From assembly GCF_943734655.1 (NCBI RefSeq), contig NC_071353.1, forward strand, positions 27,478,001-27,542,000: 64,000 nt of DNA, read 5' to 3'. Under the pieces are notes generated by a model. The model worked only from the letters and a program-made list of their open reading frames with translations, had not been told where the DNA came from and made no database searches. Shown one piece after another: positions 31,627 to 42,059 of this stretch (the first letter of the stretch is position 1; the number at the start of each line of letters is the position of its first letter). Source of the DNA: Sabethes cyaneus. Lineage: Eukaryota > Arthropoda > Insecta > Diptera > Culicidae. The position numbers and the translations under genes were made by a program.

Positions 31627-31867
31627 TTAACCCGAATCAGCCCAGAATTACCCTGCAAAATCAGTCAAATTTTCAACTTTGAAATGCTATTGCATCAATG
31701 CAAATAGCTCAAATACTTAACGTGATATTTCTTGTCTAACTATAACTGTTTTCCTTCAAAATAGTGTTACTAAAATACGGAAATAGCGATTTGTTTTCAT
31801 TTTATAGCGAGAAGTATAAAATTTGTCAAGTGATGCCATATGGCATCATTGGGATGATTCGGGTTAA
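31627..31867. mobile_element. TTAA-flanked MITE inside the H1-bearing element
   Basis: TTAACCCGAATCA at the left and TGATTCGGGTTAA at the right are exact inverses, giving TTAA at both ends (241 bp). A perfect 18-base palindrome, TGATGCCATATGGCATCA, lies at 31831-31848 just inside the right end. The ends fit a piggyBac-type target; there is no ORF. Confidence 0.7.
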
Positions 31868-31924
31868 GTTTCCTTATGATTGTATTTAATTTACGCTCTA
31901 TAGAATCCGATCGAAAATTGTTGA

Positions 31925-32050
31925 GCTTCAGCTGTTGCTGCTTCCCCGGATAAGGCAACGAAGACATCCAAATTCACCAAGCGAGACGCCAACAAATCGA
32001 AGAATCCATCGACTCATCCGCCGGTGAACGATATGGTTTTCGCCGCTATG
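31925..32050 (+). pseudogene. H1: Histone H1 N-terminal fragment
   Basis: One frame, with no stop, reads ASAVAASPDKATKTSKFTKR, then DANKSKNPSTHPPVNDMVFA and AM. Linker histone H1 of insects has an Ala/Ser/Pro/Lys-rich tail with SP-K motifs, then THPP.NDMV.AAI at the start of the globular winged-helix domain. The order and spacing match. Similarity stops just after FAAM, where the globular domain should continue with LKERNGSS, so only the tail and the first helix start are kept. It lies inside a mobile element delimited by an empty site, between a nested MITE and the 3' conserved domain. It is not a functional gene. Confidence 0.82.
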
Positions 32051-32097
32051 CCTTTTACTGCGCATCGTCAGTCGGTCAGCGGTTTTCGTTGGCGACA

Positions 32098-32165
32098 CAT
32101 CGGACAGGCAGCTTTCGAGTAACATCCGTGGCATAATTTTAAAGGTTGTATTTGAAACATTGTTT
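32098..32165 (+). pseudogene. Possible histone H4 fragment
   Basis: The sequence TTTCGAGTAACATCCGTGGC then ATAATTTTAAAGG, ending TTTGAAACATT, resembles the H4 coding stretch for YEETRGVLKVFLEN. It reads RGIILKVVFE in the frame after an indel. The match is short and diverged. Its position 50 bases after the H1 relic makes histone origin plausible but not secure. Confidence 0.3.
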
Positions 32166-32659
32166 GCCTTACGGTGCACATCGTCATCAGTTGGTCATGT
32201 TCATCGGCTGCTGAGATTGAACGTACACAATGTTACTACTAGGATTGACGTTGCGTATGTAGGTTGTATACATGAAGAATCGTATTATTACATACACGGA
32301 TGCATCTTACTATCGCTACAAAGAGACTTACGTAGTCATACGTCACCTATGCGGTCGTGTCTTATACACAACTCCTCAGATTTTTCTTCTTCTTCATCAT
32401 CTTCGTCCTCGATTCTACTCACGGACGAGAGTAGGAGCCGTCGTGAGCAATCGGTATCAGTAGATCTGGCTGCAACGACGAACGACGAGCGACAACTATA
32501 GCTGTTAGCTAAACACACAGTCAAAAAAACTCGTTGCAGTGCATGAAAAAATAAGAGCGGGAGTTTTAAAGGGATGCTTTTGCTGGCGTGTTCGTTAGAA
32601 TGAGTACGCGTGTGTGAGAAAATTAGACCACACGAGTGTGGGATTCGCAACACTGGTGT

Positions 32660-35600
32660 TTACTGCCGCTAGGTAGAATTGGCGGAATCCTATTCATTGG
32701 GTAGTTACTGCATCGTTTCTCAAGCTGAAATCTTTGCAATTATGTGCGGAGCACCGTTTAATGTGGATCCTACGTCTTATTTATCATGTGTACACCTCCC
32801 AGGGGGTGTCCTATTGATAAATTACCCTTCTAGCACAGTTGGTACAAACCAGTTGTGGCAACAGGTTTATGACCAATTTCAGTTATAAATAAGTTTTTGC
32901 AACCATAAGTGCGAAAAGTGTGCTGCTTGGGTAACTACCAAGGGTTACAGTACCCCATTTGGGGTACAGAAATCACTGGGTATATTTGTTTTAGCGTTGT
33001 CCAATTTCCTTATCCACCCCTTCATATTCCCTCTGCTTTCCTTCCCGTTCTCATCAGGTGAATGATTAAACGGACGACATGGGAAAGGCGCAACTTTTCC
33101 ACACAATTTTGAGTAACGTGCTGCTCGAGTCACAGATGCTGAGACCTGATACCTGAAACAGTGTTTCAGAACATTTTTTAACTCCATTTCATTCGCCTAC
33201 GAATGATTCAAGCGTCAAATTTCACAATTCTCTGTGAAAACGCCGATGCTGTCGGATCCCCCCTTTTTTTCGGTGCCTACGATGCAAAATATTCATTTCC
33301 GTCGGATCAAGCAATTTTTCCGGAAGCTCGCTAATTGGATGCTAACTCCAGCCGATCATTCCTGCCCAATTATCGCGTTTAATCAATAATCAATCTGCCG
33401 TCGGATCAGTCTACCGTGACTGACAGGATGCGAAACCTGCGCTAATTGAAAACACAGCAGCGGCTGTGCTCGGTACTCAATCGAAAATTTACCCAAAACA
33501 AAAAAAGAATGCACAGCAAATGGAGCCGATTGGTTTCTAGCAACAAGGATTCCGCAATGTTAGGCGAATTCACTGATGCACGCTGTCTGCATGAGTGCAC
33601 ATGAGTTGGTACGTAAAAAAGTCGCCATTGCCATGCCGCGGTAGTATTGATTACCAGCAAAGGGACCATCAGGCCGTTTCCACCCAAAAACGGAACCCAA
33701 TAGTGATGAAAGCGATTTGTTCTACCTTTGTTTAAACATTCGACAAGTACTCACATGATAGCTTATAGCAAATTGCCGCGCAATTTACCGGCTTGTCTTC
33801 TAACCGCTTTCTATTAATCCTTGTTACAGCTGAACGAGTACAGTGTACCCTTGTCCGTCCGCAATCTTTTTTTTTTGATACCGGTAAAGGAAAGGAAAAG
33901 TATCCTCAACCTTTGTCTAATAAAACTCGATTCTACCTGACGCATAGCAGTGAAGATACCGAGACCTATGTTCTTCTGCTCATAGAATGGAAAAATAACA
34001 ACGAACGAATCGTGCAAATTTAAAATTCAAATTCGACCCGATGCTGGTGCACTGCTGAAGAGCGGACTCGTTATGTAATGTCACAACCTACTACCCTCCG
34101 GGACGAGATATGGACGACTTTTGTTCAAACATCTGCTCTCAAGGATTTAACCTTTCTGCTGTCACGATGCCACCGTACCGGCGCTGGTACCGGTACCGGG
34201 CACTAGGCTTGCAGACAGACCACAGTGCGGCACCACCCGAAGTGTCACTCTTCCGGTTCTTGGCAACACAGTATTTTTTTGCGTTCTTCCTCTGCTCTTC
34301 GGGAGGATGTTAAGCGTCGATGTTATGCAGCATCTAAGTATCCACTTCCGATCTGGGGATTTTTTTTCGCTCACCTGAGCTCATGAAGAAGGACGAGGGC
34401 AAACAATTTTGTACGGAAATTACAAACCAGCTGTGGGGATCTGAACCCGACAAGACGCCTGTTAGGTTCGATGTTCATCGGTATACTGAGACATTTAAGG
34501 ATGTGAGAAAATTTGATCATACTTTGGAGCTTTGGATATGGTTACAAGGAAGGTGGTCTTATGAAATGTAGCACATTGCAAACGAATCAATTTTCAATAT
34601 TAGCACCGAGCAGGGACGATGATCTTAAGTTCACTGAAGATGTTAAGACCTTTGATAACCGTTTATAAAATGTGACCCAAAATGAAAACAAACATTGACA
34701 AAAATATCATATTCAGGAATCCCTAGAAGCTTTTACTATCTTATTTTGGTACTAAAGTTTGGCGCATGAACTCAACACTTTCCGTTCCCGCTCCAAGTAT
34801 TGTGATATGTTCCAGTCGGTTTCACAGTCGTCCTTTGCTTCGTATAACGCTCTCACACCCTTCTCGGTGGAATCTATTTCATGGAGCAAAGTTTAATTGA
34901 ATTTTAAATATACATCGCTCGTGAACATACATGTTTCGCAGTGACATCAACTAGCAAACCACTGCCAAAAAGTTAATAATTAAGTTTGTCGTACAATTTC
35001 CCCGAAAGTGCTCGTCAGCGTGAACCAGCAAAACATGTGTGGTTACGATTCAGGAGTCAGATTTTATATATTCTTTCCCGAACCACGGTGAAAAATTGAA
35101 AACATTCTCCATTGCCAATGACAGACGAGATTCCAAAATCGAAAGTTTACTCTAGTTTTGGTTATACATTTCCAGGAACCGTCACAAAACATGTCGGCGC
35201 CAAACTGGCGTTTGTTTCGAAACAATTTGCTCTTTGCTTCATAAGCCAGGCACTGGAAAGCGGAGCAATCAAACGTCCAAATGCGCGAAACATTCCTCGG
35301 AAATTTCATTAAATTTCAGCACCGAACCGGCGCTATGATTACGAAGCAAACAGTTTCTGTCCGCAAAACGAATCAAACACATTAAACGACGTACTCGGGC
35401 AAAATCACACATTTTAATGGGGAGGACCATGGGTTTTTATGCTATTTACCCGCTGCTGCTGTCGTTCATGCTGGTCGTCCATTGGGACACGATGGTGCCC
35501 CAACAGCACTTATAATTACGGTTCATACTCATTACCACAGAAATTATACTCCTTTCACCGGTTCCTACGCTGCCTGACGAGCCACGGCACCACCCACCGC

Positions 35601-36485
35601 ACCGCACCGCTCCACCGGGAATGACGGAACGGAAGGATCCGGCCAGTAAAAAGTTGCATAGTCCTTTTCAATTCGCTTTCCGCACAACACTTGCCTCAGA
35701 CAAGAAGGGATATTTTTTATTCCGCCATAACCATTGAGGCTTTTCTTCGCCGAACGGTTTTGGACGTTAAGTTAGGCAACGTACGTTTAAACGAAAAAAA
35801 AAAAAATTAAAGAAAACGACAGCTGTTAAATTTATAGTGAAACACCACACAAAGAAACGAAATGTTTAACAGTCAAGGGGCTAGTAGTTTCGATTTAGTT
35901 TAAATGGCATTTTCAAATTGAGAAAACGGAACACACACACACAATCAGATTTCTCTAATGTTTCAGGGTCAAGTACGCGCTATTGATTTATTTTTGGCAT
36001 TTTAAAAGCAGTTTTTATATCAAACAGCTAAAATATTTGATATCGGCAATACCGGTGTTGGCCAAATAATCGGAATTTAAAAAAAAATGTTGGTGTTTTC
36101 CAGTACACGTCATTAGTTTTCAAAGTTTAGCTTCAAAATTATTTCTTGTTCTACTTTGAATTTAAGCAGATAAAACAGGTACAACAATTCACCTTCCTTA
36201 CCAGGATTGATTTTGTTGACAATACATTCATGGCAAATAAAAAATCTTCTGTTTTCAACGAAGTCTGACGAGCGGCTCCAAGCGCATCAGGATTCGCATC
36301 CTTTCATTCCTTCGAATTTATTTAGTAGGGAAACTCGTTTTAAATCGTTTTCAAAAAACCCGGTGTTGATGCTGCCATATAATGAAAGCTCAAGTTTGCT
36401 GCAGTATTCTCACGAATTTTTCTCATCTCCAAACCGAAACATCCTTGCATAGTGTTATCATCTTCATCATCGTTCGCAGGTGCCA
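32660..36485. other. Unique stretch without a recognised gene
   Basis: Open frames up to 81 codons on both strands have no domain signature. Seen here are a 55-base segment shared with 42390 (at about 33095), a GGTACCGG-rich patch at 34175-34200, a short frame at 35417-35515 that reads like a signal peptide but stops after 33 codons, and poly-A/poly-T tracts. It is probably intronic or intergenic host DNA. Confidence 0.4.
33095..33150 (+). repeat. Short dispersed repeat shared with 42390-42445
   Basis: AACGTGCTGCTCGAG followed by CA.AGATGCT and ACCT is common to both sites, with TTTCACA..ATT.TGAG upstream. No ends or target duplication are visible. Confidence 0.5.
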
Positions 36486-36488
36486 TTT

Positions 36489-37440
36489 TGACGTAGGACT
36501 ACGTCTTACGGCAAGTTTTGAGATAGGGTGTCATTCTAAAAAATCCAAAAATGCGAGCGTCACGAAAAATGAATGGTTTTGAGCGCTAATTGCTCAGCGG
36601 TTTTCCGATCGAGTTTCAATATTCTTACACCAATCGATCGGAAAATCTTCTAAGAATTGAGCCAAATGAAGAAAAGTATGGATTCTTGATGTTGAACTAT
36701 TGAAAAATTGAAAATAATGAACCTGTGCTTTACCAGAATTCTCGATTCGTGATTGGTTGGAAGATTCTTTATGATGATCTAAACCTATACCAATTTGATG
36801 TCCTTGCTTGGGAAGTACGCCAGAAAGAGTGACAAAGCCCCCTCTTTCTTATGAACGCGATTAAACCTAGTCCAATTTGATGTCTGTGTTAGGGAAGTGT
36901 GTCAGCAAAAACGACACAAGTTCGTTGTCCCAACAGATCGCAAATTCTTTACTGCGAGACGATTAAACCTCGGAGAATTTGATATCTGTGTTGGAAAAAT
37001 GTGCTACAGGTGTAGTGTTCGTTTATAATACGACTCTGTATGAATACGCATGCTTACCGTTTCATTAGAAGTGTAGTGGAAAGATGTGCTGTTGATAAAA
37101 TAGGATTGAATTGGTAAAATCCCTTCAACGTGGGAAACCATGGATAATAAAAACAATCTTTAATTTCAGTAAGGTATCAGGAAAGCAATAGTGTGTGTTC
37201 TTGATTTTGTTAAATTGTTTTCAAATGCACAATCTTTTGAGAATTGAACGTATGCAATGTTACTACTTTGATAAATGTTACATACAACGCATGTACCATG
37301 TATATATGTTACATATAGCATGTATACATGAAGAATCGAATGATTATAAGCATGAATACATGCTACTATCATTATAAAGAGACTTACGTAGTCCTGCGTC
37401 ACCTATATATGCGGTCGTGTCTTGTACACAACCCCTCTGA
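36489..37440 (+). mobile_element. HINE-like element (subfamily 1), complete, no histone sequence
   Basis: It starts TGACGTAGGACTACGTCTTA then CGGCAAGTTTTGAG and ends GACTTACGTAGTCCTGCGTC, a CGTGTCTTGTACACAA hairpin and CCCTCTGA before a T-run. The centre (36755-37015) has about three diverged units of roughly 80 bp with TTTGATRTCYKTG and GGGAAGTRYGYCAG motifs, a minisatellite as found in DINE-1-type elements. At 952 bp it is the shortest full copy of this subfamily and is the useful comparison for the two histone-bearing copies. Confidence 0.7.
36755..37015. repeat. Central minisatellite of the HINE-like element
   Basis: The motif string AAACCTATACCAATTTGATG recurs as AAACCTAGTCCAATTTGATG and AAACCTCGGAGAATTTGATA at intervals of about 90-115 bases. 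The same motif occurs inverted at 15370-15395 in the other subfamily, which links the two. Confidence 0.6.
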
Positions 37441-37944
37441 TTTTTTCTCTGTTATTTTCCTCTATTCGTAGCGGTTTTGAAATTTCTTGTTTGCTTGTTT
37501 AATGAAGTTGCCACTTGAAAACTTGAAAAACAGACCAGAATCTTTCCTCTAACATCCTCTAACCTAACAGAAAGATTGCTAAAAATCCACAAGATAATTC
37601 CTGTATTCTGATCGTTTTTTCACGATTCGCTCTTTGAAAGCTTCGAATAGTTTGTAGCAAGTCAGTTAGTTATAGTTGGCTAGTTAGTAAAACATTCGGG
37701 TACCAACCGAAAGAACGTGGGTGCTGCGAACCCCGCCTGTCATTGAACGACCAAATCCATTTTGGCCTAAACATCAAAAATTTTCTACTTTATCCAGTTT
37801 ATTCGTCTTCGCACCATTTTCTGTTCTTTTAGTTTGCCATTTTCTGTTCTGCTTTTAGTTTTTCCTTTAGTTTTATTTTGTCGCTTTGTAGTTTTCTGTT
37901 TCCGGTTTTCCGTTTTTTAAATTATTATTCTGTTTTTCTGCTTT

Positions 37945-38749
37945 GGGGCCATCCAGATACAACGTGGACAGAAAAATACCAATTTTCAACCCCCCCGTCC
38001 CCCACCGTGGACAAGCGTGGACATTGACTCAACCCCTACTCCCCCCCTCCATGTTTGTTCGCGTGGACATTTTTTTTCTTAAGTGTAATTTAACAAAACA
38101 GAAATGTATGGTGCTAAATTTTGTTTTCAACTTGATTTATGCAGTATTTATAAAAAACATACGCTCCAGTCTAAAGGCCGACACTATGTATATGGATTTT
38201 GAGTTTTGGGTTTTTCCGTGCATTTTCTGTCAAATTTTGTCGCAGTGTTAAAATCCGTATGCAAGGTGTTAGGACCTGAATTCTTCTATTCATAGTAATC
38301 TTGTCTACAGCGAATTATTATCGACTACAAGAAAGTCAGTTTCAGTTTGACTTTTGCTTGATGATTCTTCTCCTTCAAGAGTATCCCTGTCTAACTAGAG
38401 CACCTCAGCTTTTCCGTCTACTTCAACACAACACAGGACCTTTCCGATGCGACGCGGGTTGTAAAATCTTCTGAAGACGAATCCTTCCGTAATACTCGGT
38501 TCATGTGTTTACGTCAATATATGCCTCATCAGAAGATAAAACTATATTTGAGCCTAAAAACAATCACTGATCAATGGTTATGTATAATTAATTCAATATT
38601 TCTGTTTGTAATTTCTGTTTTTGGTATGAAAAAAAAATTGTCCACGTGGACATTTACGATACCCCCTCCCCCCCTTCCGTGGACAAGCGTGGATATTTCC
38701 ATACCCCCCACCCCCCTCTAAACTGTCCACGTGGTATATGGATGGCCCC
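37945..38749. mobile_element. TIR transposon (GGGGCCATCCA ends) in the low-complexity tract
   Basis: The left GGGGCCATCCAGATACAACG then TGGAC and the right end are inverse over 25 bases with about two differences. Subterminal GTCCACG/CGTGGAC motifs and C-runs are repeated on both sides (GTGGACAAGCGTGGAC occurs near both ends). Length is 805 bp. No transposase is visible and I cannot see a certain target duplication. Confidence 0.75.
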
Positions 38750-39011
38750 TATTCAATTTCTACGTTTTTCTGTTTTCTGTTGCTATGTTTTTCTGCTGTC
38801 CTATTTTTCTGTTTTAAGTTTGTCATTTTCTGTTTTTGTTTTCTGAGTTCGGTTATATTTTTCGGTTTTCCATTTTGGGCCTTCTGCATTCTGTTTTTTC
38901 CATGTTTTTGTTTTTCCGAATTTCTGTTTTCTGCTTGTTGGGTTTTGTTGTTTTGTTTCCGTTTTTTCTGGTTTTCTCTTTTTCTGCTGTTTTTTTTACG
39001 GTTTCTGTTTT

Positions 39012-39225
39012 CCTGGGCTCCCAGTTGGCACCGAGGTATGACGCCGGCCTAATAAGCCAGTCGTAGTATGTTCGAATCCCGACTGGGAGAGGCTGTTAGA
39101 GTCAATAGGATCGTAGCAGCTGGTCCTGCAATTGTCCTGCACTCTAACAGCTGGCTGCGAAGTCTGTCGTATAAAAACAGAAGGTCAAGTTTCGATAACG
39201 GAAGGTATCGACTAGGCTTTGCTTT
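39012..39225 (+). mobile_element. tRNA-derived SINE (family S3), full head and body
   Basis: GGCTCCCAGTTGGCACCGAG is followed by a long A-box region, a B box in ATGTTCGAATCCCGACTGGG, and a body with TCCTGCACTCTAACAGCTGG, GTCTGTCGTATAAAAACAG and AAGGTCAAGTTTCGATAACG. The second half recurs at 55655. It sits in the pyrimidine tract, so its edges are sharp. Confidence 0.75.
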
Positions 39226-41006
39226 TTTTCCTGGCTTTCTGTTTCTGTTTTTTTTTTGCTTTTTTGTTTCTTGTTCTACTGATTTACTTCATTGCTTTTT
39301 TTTTGTTTTTCTGATTTTCTACTTTTTCTTATTCTGTTTTCTATTTTCAGAATTTCCTGTTTTTTCGATATTTTTTAGGTTTTTATGTGATTCCGGTTTT
39401 ACTGTTTCTGCTTCTTGCATTTCTAATTTTTTGTTTTCTGTTGTTCTGATTTCTGTTTTTCTGTTTGTTTTTCGACTTTTGTGTTTATGTTTTTTCTGTG
39501 TTTTGCTTTTCTGTTTCCTATTTTTCTGGTTTTCTTTTTCTGTTTTTCTGTGTTTTGTTGTTGAGCTTTTAAGTCTTTCTGTTTTTCTGTATTACAATTT
39601 GTCGGTTTTTCTGTTTTTCTAATTTTCTAATTTCCTGTTTCTTGTAATGCTGTCTTTAGTTTGTTTGTCTATGATTCCGTTTTTCTGTATACCTCTTCTT
39701 CTGATTTTTGGTTTCTTCACTTGTTTTTTGCTTTCCTGTTATTCTGCGTTGCTGTTTTTCTGTTTTCCTGTCTTTTTGTTTTTCAGTTTTTCTGATTTTC
39801 ATTTTTCAGTTTTCATAATTTTTTTGTTTTCAAGTTTTTTTTTGTTTTCCTGTTTTTTATTTCTCCAGTTTTTCTGCTTTCAGTTTTGCAGTTTTTTAGT
39901 TTTGTGGCTTTTCAGTTTTGCAGTTTCGCAGTTCCAGTTTTTCTGTTTTTTTTCTCTTTTTCTGTTATCTTGTTTTACTGTTTTAATTTTCGTTTTTCTA
40001 TTTTGTTTTTTTTTGTTCGGTTTTTTGTTTCCAATTTCCTTTTTATCAGTTCTGCTATTTTTCTATTTCTCTGTATGTCTCCTTTTCTGATATCTTGTTT
40101 TTGTGTTTTAATGCATTTCTTCTCTTCTGATTTCTGCCTTTCTGTTTTTCTGCCTGTTTGCTTGTTTGTTTTTCTGCGTTGCTGCTTTTCTGTTTTTCTG
40201 TCTTTCAGTTTTTTTACTTTTCAGTTTTTCAATTTTGCAGCTTTTCTGTAACAGATTTTCAGTTTCAATATTTCTGTTTCTCTGTTTTCTTGTTTTACTG
40301 TCTTACTGTTTTTCTTTTTGCCTGTTTTTCGGTTTCTGTTTTAGTTCTGTTTTCCTGTTTATGCATTTTTCTAAATTTCTATTTATATTGTTTTTCCGTT
40401 TTTGTGTTTCTCTGATTAACTGTTTTTTCTGTTTTTTTTTTCATTTTTCTTTTTATATTTGTCTGTTTTTACGTTTTTTTCTTGTTTTTCATTTTCTGTT
40501 TCACTGTTTTTCGGTTCTTTTGTTCTTCTGTTCTTTTGCTTTTTTGCATCTCTGTTTTTCTTCGTTGTTATTTTTCTGTTTTACTGTTTTTCTGTTTAAC
40601 AGTTTTTCAGATTTCCACTTTTTAGTTTTTTGTTATCCATATTTTTCCTGTTTCCTGTTTTTCAGTTCTCCAGTGTTTCAGTTTTTCTGCTTTTCAGTTT
40701 TGCAGTTTTTCAATTTTGCAGCTTTTCTCTTTATCAGTTTTTCAGTTTTAATATTTCTTTTTATTATTCTTCTGTTCTTCTCTTTTTCTGTTTCTCTGTA
40801 TGTCTCTTTTTCTGATCTTTTGTTTTTTTTTCTTTTGATACTTTTCGTCTCTTCAGTTGATTGCTTTCCTGTTTTTCTGCTTTTCTATTTCTTTGTTTTT
40901 CCGCGTTCCTGTTCTTTCCGTTTTCCTGTTTTTCTGTTTGTCAGTTTTTCTACTTTTCAGTTTTTCAATTTTACAGCTTTTCTGCATCAGCTTTTCAGTT
41001 TCAGTA

Positions 41007-41114
41007 CCCAAGCAACAATTTGGGTTTTATCACACTTTTATGATGGCTTTTATGACCAAAATTAGTCATGAAAATCGTTATAAGAGTGCAATAAAACTCC
41101 CATTTTTACTTGGG
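41007..41114. mobile_element. 108-bp TA MITE (CCCAAG ends), copy 2
   Basis: The same ends and length as 29647-29754, about 85 percent alike by eye, flanked by TA at 41005-41006 and 41115-41116. Insertion into the low-complexity tract makes both boundaries unambiguous. Confidence 0.85.
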
Positions 41115-42059
41115 TATTTCTGTTTTTCTCTTTTCCTGTTTTACTGTTTTTCTTTTTTACTGTTTTTCTGTTTTTCTTTTTGTCTGTTTTTCTGTTTTCC
41201 TCTTATCCCGTTTTCCTGTTTCCCTGTTTCTGTTTTTCTGAATTTCGTTTTTTTGTTTATCCGTTTCTCTGTTTATTCGTTGTTCTGTTACTTTGATTTA
41301 CTCATTTTTTCTATTCATCAATTTTTCTTTTTTGTTTCGTTTTTATGTTTTTCTATTTTTTACGTTTTCTATGTTTTGCAGTTTTTCATTTTCTGTTTTA
41401 CAGTTTTTCGGTCCTCTTGTTTTTCTATTTTTCAGTTTTTTTGTTTGTTGTCTACTGTCTGTCTTTATGTTTTGCTGTTGGTTTTCGGGTTTTTCTGTTT
41501 TACTGATTTTTTGTTATTCTGTTATTATGCTTGTCTGCTTCTCTGTTTTTATGCTTTGCTGTGTTTCCGTTTTCCTGTTTCTCTTTTTTTATATTGCTGT
41601 TTTCTGTTCTAGTTTAAGCTTTAAGTTTAACGTTTTACGTTTCATGTTTTGTTTTATGTTTCATGTTTCATGTTTCATGTGTCATGTTTCATGATTCATG
41701 TTTCATGTTTTATGATTCATGTTTCATGTTTCATATTTTATGTTTTATGATTTATGTTTTACCTTTTATGTTTTATGTCTTGTTTTGTTTTATGTTTCAT
41801 GTTTTGTTTTATGGTTTATGGTTTGTGTTTTGTTTTCGGTTTTTTGTTTTCCATTTTCTGATTTCTGTTTTTATTATTATTGTTTCTCAGTTGTTCTGTT
41901 TGTCGGTTACTCTTTTCTTTTTTATATTGTTTTTTTTCTGTATTAACGATTTTTAATTTTCATTTAGCAAATGAAATGCGTGTGTGCTTTGTTGTTCTTC
42001 CATAGCTTCGTTATGCTTGTATTTGCATTATGTTTTATGCTCTTTTACATGCTTTGTTG

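Larger units (their letters stand above)
31103..32380 (+). mobile_element. HINE-like element (subfamily 1) carrying histone H1 sequence, complete
   Basis: The 5' end is CCTTTGACGTAGGACTACGT, then CTTACGGCAAGTTTTGAG. The 3' end is GAGACTTACGTAGTCATACG then TCACC, followed by a GTGTCTTATACAC hairpin and CCTCAGA before a T-run. The terminal repeat is asymmetric: at the very 5' end but about 40 bases inside the 3' end. Comparing with 53149-53160 (GCATTATTTTTCTTC), the target reads GCATTA here before the insertion and TTTTTCTTC after it, so there is no obvious target duplication, allowing for ambiguity in the T-run. A 241-bp TTAA MITE is nested at 31627, and a histone H1 fragment lies next to the 3' domain. 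Confidence 0.72.
30847..32655. mobile_element. TIR element (CARTGTTGCG ends) split by a histone-bearing insertion
   Basis: The halves 30847-31102 and 32381-32655 together match the uninterrupted element at 52885-53390, including the block with GAGTATGAGAAACATAGCAT, CGTAAAAGAAA, GTGCAGACATTCTGC and the end GTGTGAGAAAATTAGACCAC. Ends CAATGTTGCG and CGCAACACTG are inverse with one mismatch. The open frames here are not shared with any known family. It serves as a target with a known empty site. Confidence 0.75.
37790..41960. repeat. 4-kb pyrimidine-strand low-complexity tract, CTGTTTTT-like
   Basis: The plus strand is built from irregular units such as TTTTTCTG, TTTTCAG and TTTCCTG, extremely poor in A and with almost no CpG. 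It begins near 37790, is interrupted by a TIR transposon, a SINE and a 108-bp MITE, and shades into ATGTTTCATGTTT units at 41640-41825. Open frames of 100-299 codons are Phe/Leu/Ser/Cys-only translations with no initiator context and are not genes. It is a degenerate simple-repeat or microsatellite-derived array. Confidence 0.85.

Noticed and set aside
35417..35515. 33-codon frame starting MGRTMGFYAIYPLLLSFMLV, like a signal peptide
   Set aside because: It stops after 33 codons, has no plausible donor and no neighbour exon. It is too short to support.
40166..41065. 299-codon Phe/Ser/Leu/Cys frame, membrane-protein-like
   Set aside because: It arises from T-rich low-complexity DNA that lacks stops in several frames at once and runs into a MITE. 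Hydrophobicity is a base-composition effect.
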